A stretch of DNA of 64,000 nucleotides from Lumbricus rubellus. Lineage: Eukaryota > Annelida > Clitellata > Crassiclitellata > Lumbricidae. Under the pieces are notes generated by a model. That model saw nothing but the letters and a program-made list of their open reading frames with translations, did no database searches and had not been told where the DNA came from. Positions 12,701 through 24,400 of the stretch are shown here, piece after piece; the stretch's first letter is position 1; the number at the start of each line of letters is the position of its first letter. Both the position numbers and the translations under genes were made by a program. The DNA is taken from assembly GCA_945859605.1 (NCBI GenBank), contig OX243825.1, positions 18,410,178-18,474,177 on the forward strand, read 5' to 3'.

Positions 12701-15700
12701 CATGTTTCATTATTGAGTTGGTATTTATTTATTTTATTTGTTTATTACTCCATGTGTATGGCGCCCCTTCAAGCTCTCTACTCAGAGGCGCTCCCAACTA
12801 CAGCATGGACACTACATCGGAGTTTCACGCGGAAGTGCCCGAGCAATTACAAGTGAAGGACTTGCTCAAAGTCCTTACATGGCGGCTTGAGGCAGATTCG
12901 AACCTGCAACCATCCGGCTGCAAGGCAACGAACATAACCACCACACCTCACAGAATGCAGTCACAGATCCTACTCTAAATGTGTAGTAGATTTTGTCTGA
13001 CTTCTTGAAGGTAAATGTTGTAAGGTAAACTTCTGGCAATACTTATAAATTAACTTGCAATCAGTGGCTTATGCTTCCCTTAGCCAGGTAGTAGTAGTAG
13101 TTGCAGTTTAACCCTTTACCCGTTCATTTTTAAATTTTAAGCCCGTTTTCAGTGGATATTCTTGGGGCAAACGGGTAAAAGATTAACATCACTGTGTGGT
13201 AACAAAGACCATTAGCGATGCCCTCCTCTTTTTTCCAGGCTTGGGATTGGCACTGGCAGAGTGAAACCAGTGGCGGTGTTCCCTTAGCAAAATATAACTT
13301 TATCAATAAAACGTGCAGCTTTGATGACTTATATGTTTATCTTTTGCAGCCGGTTTGGTTCCTGTCGTTGATGTGATTGGAGACGTAGAATTCCGTGACG
13401 TCCACTTCTATTACCCCAATCGTGAGGAAGTCCTGCTGTTCAACGGTCTCAACCTTTCCGTTCCAAACGGATCGGTAACTGCTGTCGTAGGATCGAGTGG
13501 ATCGGGAAAATCAACTCTCGCTGCACTGCTGATGAGGTTCTATGACCCATCGGGTGGGGCAGTTTATCTGGATGGGCTTGACATCAAAGGCCTTAGCCCC
13601 CACTGGCTACGCAGTCATATTGGAATTGTTAATCAGGTTTGTGGTCAAGAATATCAACTGAGGCACCCTTGTAGCGGTATAATTTCAGTGCCTATAGATA
13701 TAATAGTGTGGACATGCTAACACTTGGTGTCAGAAGGACATGCCTTACGTAGCCAATCTTAAGACTTTAGTTTCAAGGACCTGCCATAACGAGGGTATGC
13801 ATTAAAATGGATATTGGTGAAAAACTCAATATTTAATGCTAGGTGCACTTCTTGTATGACCTGTTGATCAGTATGGTGTCAAATGAATGGCTTTAGAGGA
13901 TATAACACCATTAGCTTCCACATCATATTATAATCTATCCCAATTGTCATTTGTTTTATTCATTCAGTCCGAAAACTTATATAGCACCCCCTTCAAGAAG
14001 TCCACTCAAAGGCGCTCCCAGCCCAGCCATGGCTAAAAAGATAGGTCTTAAGCAGCTGGTAGAGGGCAGGCAAATTAATAAACTGTATACTAATGGGATT
14101 GACTACTTTGACTGTCATGGATGTCTATTACATAGTCGAAGTTGGTCATTTTGCTGTTGACAGGAACCAGTGTTGTTTTCTACAACGATAGCAGAGAACA
14201 TAGCGTATGGTTCTCTGAAACCATCGTCCGTTACAACGCAAGAGATCATGAATGCAGCAAAGATGGCCAACGCCGACGTCTTTCTGAAACAGTTTCCGAA
14301 GGGTCTTGAAACAGTTGTTGGCGAAAGAGGAGTTATGCTGTCAGGTTAATTGACTCGTTTTGCTGCTGCTCTCTGACTGGTTTTGCTGCTCTCTGACTGA
14401 TTCTGTGACTGGCCAATGTGTTAATGATGCAGATTTATATGTACTTAAGCAGTTTATTAAACCTGGATGGACAACGTTAGGGAAGACCTGAAAGAGATGA
14501 ATATTGACATGTCAAGAGCAAAGGATCTCATCAGAAACAGATAAATTTGGAGAAGTCATGTGGGAGCCTCATCGTCGTCACTCGACTGACGGAAGAGAAT
14601 AAAGAACAAAGAAGTGGTTAATTTATTTATTAAGGAAATTTGTGTAGCCCCACTTCAGGAAACTAATGGGAAGCAATCTCTACGCTAGACTAAACAATGA
14701 GTACTGGACGTCCTTAAGAACTGAACATCTGCAAATATTTGAATATATTTTGTATTAAACAGCATGTAAGGAAGATCAAACTTGGAGTGCTGCTGTCGCT
14801 ATTTATTGGTAGCTTGAGAAAGAGTTAATTTATTTCTTATCTGCAATGGCTGTGGTGTTAAAACTTGACCAATGAACAAATTTGTAACAACAGAAATCCA
14901 TACTTATGCTGAATTTTGAAATGTAGAGGGACAATGAAATTTTCTGTGAGCTACCTTGCTTGTTAAAACAGCATAGTTTTTGTGTATAGTTTTCTAGCTT
15001 AACCAGATGTTTAATGCCTGTTTGTAGGTGGTCAGAAGCAAAGAATTGCAATTGCCAGAGCAATACTTAAGGCAAGAACTTATTTTATATTGCTTTTTAA
15101 ATTTATAAATGCTGAAAATTGAAAACGTTTATTGGCTTAAATATATACAGGAATCAATTATAAAGTTTCACTGTTGTGAGGCACAGTGGCCGATTGGTAA
15201 GACTTGTAATGTGGAGTGTGCGGGTTCGATCCTCGTCCGAGGTGGTTAACGTGTAGGGACCTTGAGCAAGTTCTTCACTCACAATAATTGCTCTGCAATA
15301 AAGTTACAGTTGCACCGTTGAAGCATGAATGAACTTTGTACGGTCAATATCAAATTGCAATTGTATTGTATTGTAAGTTTGAGTTAACCTTCCTTCACTA
15401 ATGCTTCACCTCTTAAACACAAAATTTCCATTGATATAATCTGATCCATTAATTATTCCTGTTTTCCATTTTAGAACCCAAAGATCCTTCTGCTTGACGA
15501 AGCTACAAGGTGTGTTTTGGAATACATTCTGGCATTTATTTACACTGCATTGGTGAATGATATTTGTTTTCAGCATTAAAATACACTGGCCTTCTTGCAA
15601 GATGCTTTGTTTATTTAAATAATAACTTTGATATGATGCTAGACTTTGGAATGCATCTGTTTATCTGCACAAGGTCCTTCTCGTAAAAACGTGACTAAAA

Positions 15701-16056
15701 TTTTATGATTGACGGATTACCGTTTTACTGTGCTTTAAACAATGTCTCGTCATGAAAAAGTGATTATTTTCTGAATTTTGACTAAAATTGTGTCTAGCAT
15801 ACGATTTGCATTCTGTTTTTTCAGTGCCCTTGATGCCGAAAGCGAGTTCCTAGTGCAAGAAGCGCTGGAGAGAGTCGTGGTTGGTCGCACCGTTCTAGTC
15901 ATCGCCCACCGACTGTCGACCATAAAAAATGCCGACCAAATCGCTGTACTAGATAGCGGTAGAATTGTTGAACTTGGCAGCTACGAGAACCTGATATCCA
16001 TATCAGATGGTATATTTCGTAAACTTGTTGAACGGCAGACTATCGCAGCCCAATGA
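6785..16056 (+). CDS. ABCB10: ABCB10-like mitochondrial ABC half-transporter
   Basis: Twelve exons: 6785-7244, 8010-8213, 9228-9430, 10326-10460, 11091-11237, 11898-12033, 12444-12539, 13350-13636, 14164-14344, 15028-15071, 15475-15509, 15825-16056. The sum is 2160 nt, 719 aa plus stop (human 738 aa). The first about 130 residues are basic and poor in acid, as expected for a mitochondrial presequence. Exons 2-7 encode the six-helix membrane domain, with [12 protein letters not shown] and [19 protein letters not shown] as in ABCB10. The nucleotide-binding domain has Walker [10 protein letters not shown] (508-516), signature LSGGQ (615-619), Walker B ILLLDE (635-640) and H-loop His671. The family sits in the inner mitochondrial membrane and supports haem synthesis and redox balance; biliverdin export has been proposed. 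Intron 10 starts with GC instead of GT. The ATG at 6785 is the first in frame and gives the targeting region. Confidence 0.95.
8327..8639 (+). mobile_element. 5'-truncated non-LTR retrotransposon, ORF2 C-terminus, in ABCB10 intron 2
   Basis: An open frame ending at about 8631 carries [13 protein letters not shown], then [13 protein letters not shown] and a basic SERKQWRWL end. This is the typical C-terminal tail of RTE/CR1-type ORF2. A short repeat ACAAGGTG twice forms the 3' tail. CTAGATATGTAA occurs at 8315-8326 and again at 8640-8651, a convincing 12-bp target duplication. It is a dead fragment without the reverse transcriptase. Confidence 0.85.
8962..9155. mobile_element. hAT-like MITE (ATAGGYGTAC ends) in ABCB10 intron 2
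   Basis: The left end CATAGGTGTAC is inverted at the right as GTACGCCTATC. Perfect 8-bp duplication GATGAGAG at 8954-8961 and 9156-9163. Length 194 bp, with a C14 run near the right end and no ORF of its own. Confidence 0.88.
9577..9668. repeat. 17-bp minisatellite in ABCB10 intron 3
   Basis: Five near-perfect tandem copies of AAATGTGAAGCTCTTAA. Confidence 0.95.
9765..10133. mobile_element. hAT-like non-autonomous element (CAGTGGTTCCCAACC ends)
   Basis: Left CAGTGGTTCCCAACCTTTTT, right GGTTGGGAACCGCTG. Perfect 8-bp duplication ACTTAAAA at 9757-9764 and 10134-10141. Length 369 bp, non-coding, with GGGCCAC-rich subterminal repeats. Lies in ABCB10 intron 3. Confidence 0.92.
12716..12956 (-). 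mobile_element. Full-length tRNA-headed SINE, minus strand
   Basis: Read on the minus strand it has a tRNA-like head with box B GGTTCGAATCT, a conserved body (ACTTTGAGCAAGTCCTTCA), the tail TTGGGAGCGCCTCTGAGTAG and an A/T-rich (AAATA)n end. It aligns along its length with the copy at 47050-47276. Lies in ABCB10 intron 7. Confidence 0.85.
13108..13186. mobile_element. TTAACCCTTT MITE in ABCB10 intron 7
   Basis: TTAACCCTTTACCCGTT at the left, with an inverted AACGGGTAAAAGATTAA end at the right. Length 79 bp. It matches the copy at 38099-38178 in the CCCGTTTTC / GGGGCAAAC part (inverted there). Confidence 0.75.
13957..14050 (-). repeat. SINE/LINE 3' tail fragment, minus strand
   Basis: ATTCATTCAG then TTATATAGCACCCCCTTC and AGGCGCTCCCAGCCC: the reverse complement of the common 3' tail, in ABCB10 intron 8. 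Confidence 0.75.
15178..15380 (+). mobile_element. tRNA-headed SINE, plus strand
   Basis: A-box-like CAGTGGCCGATTGGTAA and box B GGTTCGATCC (15223-15232), then the conserved body ACCTTGAGCAAGTTCTTCAC. The end has (ATTGT)n repeats instead of the GGGAGCGCC tail, so this is a variant or 3'-exchanged copy. Lies in ABCB10 intron 10. Confidence 0.8.
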
Positions 16057-18422
16057 AACCAGTTGACCTTAGAAGTATTTTTCTGCTGTGGGAAAATTAA
16101 ACAGGTTGTAGTATCAATTGTAAAATGCTTTTTAGTTAAATGCAGTATTTAGACACTTGTTATTTCCATGATTTGAAATTTAAACTATGTGAATTGGAAT
16201 CATTTTATTAACCATGGTATGTAAAATTGAAGATGCATATTTTTTGTTCTAGAATTGTATATGTTGACCAGCTACTAAACTGCCAAAAGTTTGCTGAAAT
16301 CAAACACTCGTTTACTTTAACCCTTTAACGACAAGCTGCATTTTTTTCCAGTCGCTCGTATAACATTTCTGCTGTTAAAGTGTTAAATTAGCTATTATGA
16401 CTGGAGTTGCCGATGATAATTATTACTGTATGAGAATGTATATTAAGGAAATCAAACATGTGTAGCATGTTTATGGTTTTTCTACTTGTGACTGATATTG
16501 AAATTAAAGAATTTTCATGACATGCTTTATGTTGTAAATACATGGACATAATAATGTAAATATTATATATGTAAAATTACATAGCATTAATAACAATGAC
16601 AATTTCTATGGTGCCATGCCATTACAAGTGTGCCTCACACACAACTAACAGGAGTGGCCTTTCAGATTAAATAAATATTGAGTCCTTATTTGAGGAAGTC
16701 GACTGAGTTATCTGTCTGTCCGCAAGGCGGGAGGAAGAATAATTCTTACTTTGGCATCCATTCTAAGCATGGCATGATTTGTGTACTTATCCGTGCTCAT
16801 TCAAGTACTGTACAGAACAAGTAGGCATATATGTACATATAAATATATTATACAAGTAGGCATGCATATACATAAATATATATAGTTGGTACATAGAATA
16901 TTGCACATTTTAGTACCTAGAAAAAGTTACTATCCAAAAGATCTGAAAACCGAAGGTCTAACCTCAAATCTGCTTGTCGTCTTCTCAAGGTACACTCATC
17001 ACAGAGGGGTTGCCATTGGTTGCGTTTGTGCCCACAATGCAAAAAGTCTAATTGTAGGATTGCTGCTACCATGACTACATTTAGCTACCTTCAAGCTGAA
17101 CAGACAAGACAACCGAGATAGATGACTAAAAACATAATTTTTGCTTTATTTCACACGGCAATGTCGTAGATTGAGATTAAGCTTGCAAGAAAGGTGGTGC
17201 TGGAATATAAGCTACCTGGTAAACGGTTATACACAACTATAGACCTCTGTGTCTAGTTTGGCCAAAATATGAATAGGCTATCAGAGCTACGGATATATAA
17301 TTACTCAACTGCTCTGCTTCTTATGGACTGCAGAGCACCGTAAACCTGACCAATGATGTGCCAAAACTTCACTAGGCCCGCTGAGAGCAACACACTCTTT
17401 CACCTGCGAGCATCTGAAATAATATTTTAAAAACCTTTGTAATACCCGGAGTCCATACAGTCCAAACTTAAATGACAGGAGTTGCTATTCGTTAATTTGA
17501 ATCAAGCAATTATTGTTGCATGCAACTACTAGATGGCAGTTGTTGTCTCCTAAGATATCTATTTTGATGAATCACCACAATGCGTTGTCTGTGTGAAGCT
17601 GTAAGTCTGCATTTTTCAATAATAATGCTATTTTCTTGTTGTTAATACTAAGTTTAATATAAACTAACGCTTTAAGTGTGATTTATGGTGAAGGTATTTG
17701 ACGGCTACGTGTTAAAAACTGGATTAAGCTATTCTATAATGTAATTTTGCGTTGTTGCATCTGAGATGGTTCCCCTTTTCCATGGTAACCAAGTAGCGTA
17801 GCCGATAAACTAAGTTTAGCCTACCGGTCTTGGGTTCATGCGTTGGGCTTATGTCACTAATGGAATTTTCGTAAGCGAGTGTTAGGTGTTTTCTTTGGTG
17901 CAGCTTTAGATTGACACAACAGGTGCATGCAGGCTATTTTTTAGAAACAGAACGTCGTCTCTTAGCAGGTGCAAATAGCTTCAATGTTTAAAATTTGTCA
18001 CCTCAACTGATTTCCAGATTTGTTATGTTTAGTGTAAAATTTGAATAGAAAATGTCTTGTTAACCAATTATGGTAAATCTTTAAAAGTTATAAGATCCCT
18101 GTTATATTTGCATCTAATAAGTATATAGAAGTAAATGTCTTCTGGTTTCGTACAACATACAAGTGATTATAAGAAACACCTGGATCAGATGCAGCTGCTG
18201 CTGTATTAGTCCCATTTTATTAGGATGGCCTTGCTGACTGGACACACAACTTTGTCAATTACAGTAACACCAAGAATGTTTGGTATCGTGACATTAAGAT
18301 GCATTAAGTGTCATGTTGTAGTACACTTTTGGAGTTCTTAATTGAATATTGTTGTTGGTGGAGAGATGTAACTCTGACCTTCAAATTCGTTTACTAATAG
18401 GAGCAGTGTTTTGTCTGGATAA
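16057..18422. other. Intergenic stretch between ABCB10 and FSIP1
   Basis: Contains the ABCB10 3' UTR, a TTAACCCTTT MITE at 16317-16386 and a TATG/ATAT-rich patch near 16820-16890. No coding frame resembles a known family. The FSIP1 promoter and any non-coding first exon should lie in the last kilobase but cannot be placed. Confidence 0.5.
16317..16386. mobile_element. TTAACCCTTT MITE, 70 bp
   Basis: TTAACCCTTTAACGAC at the left and TGTTAAAGTGTTAA at the right, flanked by TTAA. Non-coding member of the short TTAA family. Confidence 0.7.
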
Positions 18423-21400
18423 ATGTCTTCTGGCTCCATGCAAATGACTGATGCAAAGATGAGAGGCAAAGAGGTTGATGACTCACTGGAAGTTCTCAAT
18501 CTTGACCTTGAACAGGTATGTCTATTCAGTATGATACATACGCACCTTTCCAAATCTCTTTTGTTTGAACTGGTGTAAAATCACAGCCCTGCTTCATTGA
18601 TGCTTCTTATATTCTTTCTGATCATAGCTTCTTTTACATTTTTAATAAATATTCTTAATAAACTTGTTTTAATTAAAAAGGTTAAGTTATCTGTTCACAC
18701 TGAGTTGTAAATGTCTTGTCATTTAATTTTGTTATTTCAGTTTGCCTCTAACATTTACTGTCTGGGATTTTTTTAGGATTATGATCTAGACTTGGAAGAT
18801 AATGGCAACTCTGATATGGACAATGAAGAGGAAGACCTAGATGAAGAAAATACCGGTAGAACTTCAACGATATTTCGCATCACTGATCCGTTGGCTGAAG
18901 AGCGAAAGCATGCCACAAATCCTGGTCGGATTGCGTACGACTCAAATGAAGATGAAGACGAAAACTATCTTGCGTCCCGACAGTTGGCATTGTTTGGTGA
19001 GTTTGTATAGAGTTAATCATTGGATAGTTTTTAGAGATGATGTTTTTACTACTGTGCTCGTAGTAGAGTAAGCAAGCACTTATACTGAATCAAGAAACTC
19101 TGTAAACAACAATGTTTGAATAGCGTCAATTGAATTACAGCATATGCTGCATGTGCTTTTAAGCATTTCTGGTAAACGTCCAGACTGGCTGCCCGTACTC
19201 CAAACAATATGGCTGCCAACAAATGCAATAAAATTAGAGCGCGACCATCGACGACATTGTTCATCAATTCAGCTTCAATATCAGCAGAATGACTGTACTA
19301 ACCCTAAAACTAACCCTAACCGACCCTCACGACGCCTAACCTGAGCCCTAACCGACCCTCACGTTGCGATGTCGTCTATAGGTCGCGCTCTAATTTTATT
19401 GCTTTCATTAACGGCCATATTGTTTGGAGTACGGGCAGCCAGTCTGGACGTTTACCACATTTCTATAGCACTTTTATGGACACCCAATAACACTGAACTC
19501 AACTGTCTAACAGATTACCCTAAAAATTATATATTCTCTATATTTAACTATGATTGTTTCTGCTGTGGATTTATTTTTCTCTTCAGTTTTTGTGGCACTT
19601 TTTCTTAAAATTTAAGAGTAAAAGTCTGGTTTCATTATCCATTCACTTCTTTTTTTTTGTATGCTCTTGTCTATTGGTTATTCTTATCTTTGAGCAGAAG
19701 GTGAAAGTGATGAAGAAGTAGAAGTAGCCTCGGACGAAGAAAAGGACATCGTTAAGGCCATCAAAGAGGAAATTACAAAGCTAGTCGCAGCAGAAATGAA
19801 GGATGAACTGGAAATCTACAACAGGTACAGCTCCTGTTTAGTGTTTTTATGCTGACAAATTGAGATGTCAGAACTGAATAATTTGTGTGAGGACTGTTTA
19901 ACTCCTTTTTGTGATAATTTGATGCTTATGTAGTGCTTGCTTTGAGGTAAGTGAATGTATTTGCAAACAGGAATGTATATAGTGCCACGGAGATGGTGAT
20001 CATGGTTGTGTAGGTGGTCGAATTGTATAAACCTCAATTTCTTTGGGCCAAACTGAAGAAGTAGAGTTCTAGTAAAAAACCACTACTATACATTGCTGAT
20101 AACACATACTAACACCTAACAGTCTACAGGTAAAAATGCAGTGTCTTAAAATGTAATTTAGTGCAAATTTCTTCCATAAAACAATGTTGCACTGTAGAGC
20201 ATCTTACTTCTGCGCTGATGTTATTTACCAACGAATAGTTTATGCAATTAATTGTTTTTATAAATTTTCTGTAATTTGATATCTACAGGCATTTCAGATT
20301 GCAACACTTCAGTTTTATTATTAACATGCAATTAAGTTAATATGGTATTCAATTTAAATGGGTTTGTTCTTTTCTCAGGTTTCATTCTTCGATTTAAAAG
20401 GTTGCTATGTGTTACTTCTTGTAGACCTCCAGCAATCAGCGCTTGTGGAGAGGATTCTCAGACAGTGAGGGACGATCTGACTGGCATTGATCCAAAGCTG
20501 AAAGAGGAAATTCGAAAAATGAGAAAGCTCGACAGAATTCTTGAAAGGAAAATAAAACAAGAGAAGAAAGTGAAACGAGAGAGGATCATTCTTGAAAAGC
20601 AGTTAGTATCTTCCTATATAGTATCTTCCTAAATAGTATCTTCCTAAATATTATCTTCCTAAATTGTATCTTCCTAAATGGTATCTTCCTAAATAGTATC
20701 TTCCTAAATGGTATCTTCCTAAATAGTATCTTCCTAAATAGTATATTACTAAATAGTATCTTCCTAAATAGTGTCTTCCTAAATAGCGTCTAAATGTAGG
20801 TCTTTACAATACAGTCTGAGATAGACGTTGCTCATGCGTCTATAAGTCTTAATTCACTATCCTAGTATTGATCTTTAGCACAACTATGTAATTCTTTGAT
20901 AAGTATATTGTGGGTGAGAATGGGACTTTGTTGCACTAAATTTATGAATGATGAAAATTTGAAGATTTAAATAGTTATAACCAGATGACAAGCACTTGCA
21001 CATGTACCGTATGTCTACAAGACTTATGTACATTGCACTAAGAGATTGCATTCCTCTGCTACTCATCTCTTGTAATGTCTCAGTCAGGTTCTGCACCAAT
21101 AGTTCACATGTGCATAATACTGTGGATTGTGTGGTTTATTGTGAGATTTATTGTGAGATTTATTGTGAGATTTATTGTGAGATTTATTGTGAATGACTGT
21201 AAGCTTATATTATAGCACCACAATGTTGCTCAAACAATGGAAAGTTATTTTACACAACGAAAGTCAGCGAGTGAAATACATTCTTTTCTTGTTATATTTT
21301 ATAACATTTTCATTAATTATTTTTAATATTCATTGTTTGTTTTAAGGCTTAGAATTGAGCTGCGCAGTCTTCTGAGCGAAAAGAAGCAGATATCAGGAGA

Positions 21401-24400
21401 TGAGAAGAAGAATACAGAGAGATTCTTGGCCCTGGAGCTGCCACCTAGTCATAATGCAGGTTACTCAAATAGAATTTATAGATCTGAACTCCTGTACAAA
21501 ATCCTGACCACATGCATATGTACATTCATTCATTCATACATACATACATTCATTGATACGCACATACATACCTTATCTTATCTTATCTGACCATTTATAA
21601 AGCGCTTCTTGCAGCAAGAGCCTTTCAGAAGCGCTCTCAGTGTGTTCAACTCCGAGAAAAAAGGCAAGTTTTCAGACGAGAGAAAGATGAGGATACACTA
21701 CCAGAGAGAATGGCAGAGCGAACTGATGGGGGAAGCATTCATTCATACATACGTACATGCATACGTTCATACCTACATGTATGCATACATACATGTTAGG
21801 TTTCAGAACAGGTCCTGCCTACTGCTTATCCCATGTTTGTAATTACGTGTTAAAGATAATCAGTAATGTATCGCATGTGCCATTGAAGTTACACTCTTTT
21901 GGTGACTTGTGAAATCGATTATAGCAGACATAAATTGGTTCTTAACACGTTGGCCGCCAAGTACGAGTTAACTCGTACTTCAGCCAGTCATTTAACATGG
22001 CGTGTAGGTGGTCAACGTGTTAAGTCTCTGAACTGATTTGTCAAATATCAATCCATTATTAGGTAGATTAAAAACTTTCTAGCTCAAGCGGAATCAAGTT
22101 CGATTTCGAAAAGCGGAGAGAAGAATGCTAAGAAAGAAAAGGACTTTGAGCGTCAAACCAAATTTTTGATTTGGCACATGGATGAAACTGCTATTCATGT
22201 TGGATGAGAATATAAGATGATTTTGATGCTGGGATTGACTACAAAATGAATGCTTGCCATCAATTTCAAATATGAAATGTAAAGCGGTGATTATGTTAAA
22301 TGTAATTGTTATAAGTTTGTTATTTTTTGCAAACAATCCTATATGATTGTTGTCAGATGAAGCAACAAATGATGACAATGGTTAGAATTTGTTATAAGAC
22401 ACTATCTATATTTTATGTCATTGCAGAATTTGTCATCTACTGTCTTGTCTGTCTTTAGATGATGTTCAGTTTTTATGTATGTGGTATTGTGGTAGGATGT
22501 TAGATTTTTTAATATAATGACACATGCACATGCCTTATATATGCACAGTGTTGCGCACACATGGGGCCTTGGCAGAGAGAAAAGGTTTCACTTGTAAATT
22601 GCTAGATCAATGTGAAAATTACCTTTTCTAGGACATTGTGTGTTAATCTTTTTGTTTGATTGATAAATCTTTGTCTCTGGCTAACTGTGCTAAAAACTGC
22701 ACAGCATGATATATGCTATAATATATTGAGTCTAAATTCTTAGCATCAAAACATTGAGTAGAGAGACCAGTTAAATTTGTGCAAGTGACTACTCACCCCA
22801 TATAAAATAAAATTCTTTTTAAACATGCAGAAATTTTGGACCGAGTCCAGAAATATTTACCCAACTTCCTTAAGGTATATGGTTATGGGAAATGTCAATT
22901 CAATTTCTGACAAGTGGTTCTTTCTCTGCTGAGATTACATCATATGTATTTTGTGTGTGTAAATGTAATTGTACCCGATTTTATATAGCGACCGTATATG
23001 GACTTGACCCTGCTAATTTTTAAGTGAATTGATTGGGTCATATCCTTCACCACTGCTTGTTTATTTTATGGGATGCCATGTCTTTTAAGGTCACCATGCA
23101 TGTACTGTGCTAGCTTGAGGTGTAAATCTCTGAAATGGCCACCTTCGGGAAGTGAACTGCAGTCCGCAAATTCTCTTTCACAGACCTGGTCAACGCTCTT
23201 GTCTATGTAGATAAGTGGACTAGCGGAGTGTGTGTATATGTTTGTTTATATAAGATCATGGATTCATCACTGTTGTTTCGTTTTGCACTGTGCACTTAAT
23301 TGTTGTGATGTGTGCAGTGGCGTAGCCAGACCTCTTTTCAAGAGGAGGCACAAGAGGAGGCAAAATGTACCCATGGAGCAAACAAGAGGAGGCAAAATTT
23401 ATCCATGGAGCAATAGACGAAAATCGTAGACTTTTTTTTCCTGACGACCTTTTTTTTAGGGGTAGTATAATTCACAGCAATTACTTTTTAAGCATGTCTG
23501 AAACTAACAGTTGCAAAGCTTCTGCCGCCATTATTTTAAGTATAGAGAACATCAGTATGTGAACGTAAAAATTTTACGAGCATGAAATTGTGAGAAGTTC
23601 ACATAAGTTATGAGTTCAACTTGTCTTTCATTGCAGTAATTTTGACAAGTTCTGTGTATTTCTTCGCTGGCTTTTGGCTGGCAAAAGATAGCACAATCTG
23701 TCGAAGTTTCTTATTTGGCGGCCCCGCAGACATAATAATGACTATTGACGAATTGACGAATGAGTCGGAATGACGATAATACACAATAATTCGATTAGTA
23801 CAATTTACTTGAAAAATACTGAAGTTAGGCGTTTGTTACCGGAAACGAAAACTGTGTCTGTGTGTCAGGAAACAGTATACGCCGTACGGTACAACATTCG
23901 CTTGAACAGTGCAGTAAGTAAGTAAATTGCATCATTTGCATGCAGATTTGTATGGCGATGGAGTTCGGGCAAGAGGAGGCAAATACGGGAAAATCCAAGA
24001 GGAGGCAATTGCCTCCTCCTGCCTTCATGTGGCTACGCCTATGGATGTGTGTCGTTGGTATTAGAATTTTTAATGTATATTTTTATGCACTTTATCTAGC
24101 TCCAGCTTGTTTGAGTTTACACCTTCTTAGGCTTATGAAATGACGATATTTTGATACTAGGATACTCATTTAAAGACAATACATGACCAATACTCAGATA
24201 CATGCAAACTGGCCTCAATTTGGTATACAATTTGTACAACCCTTTTTGCTCAATCATTTTGTTCTCTATCCTTGACCATCCACAATTTATCTGTATGAAG
24301 TACACTATGACCTTCACTGGTGATTTATCATAATTACTCTTTAATAAGGTATCATGGTAAGTTAATTACCTGTATGGCGAAATTAAGATGCTATCTATTG

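Noticed and set aside
15178..15250. A functional tRNA gene
   Set aside because: Box A and box B are present, but the acceptor stem does not pair and the body continues into SINE sequence.
6785..16056. Assignment to ABCB8 or another half-transporter
   Set aside because: [23 protein letters not shown] and the C-terminal [18 protein letters not shown] order fit ABCB10 better.
19300..19360. Telomeric repeat or internal telomere
   Set aside because: CCCTAA units are few, irregular and mixed with CCGACCCTCA; they lie within a transposon-like element, so they are called telomere-like only.
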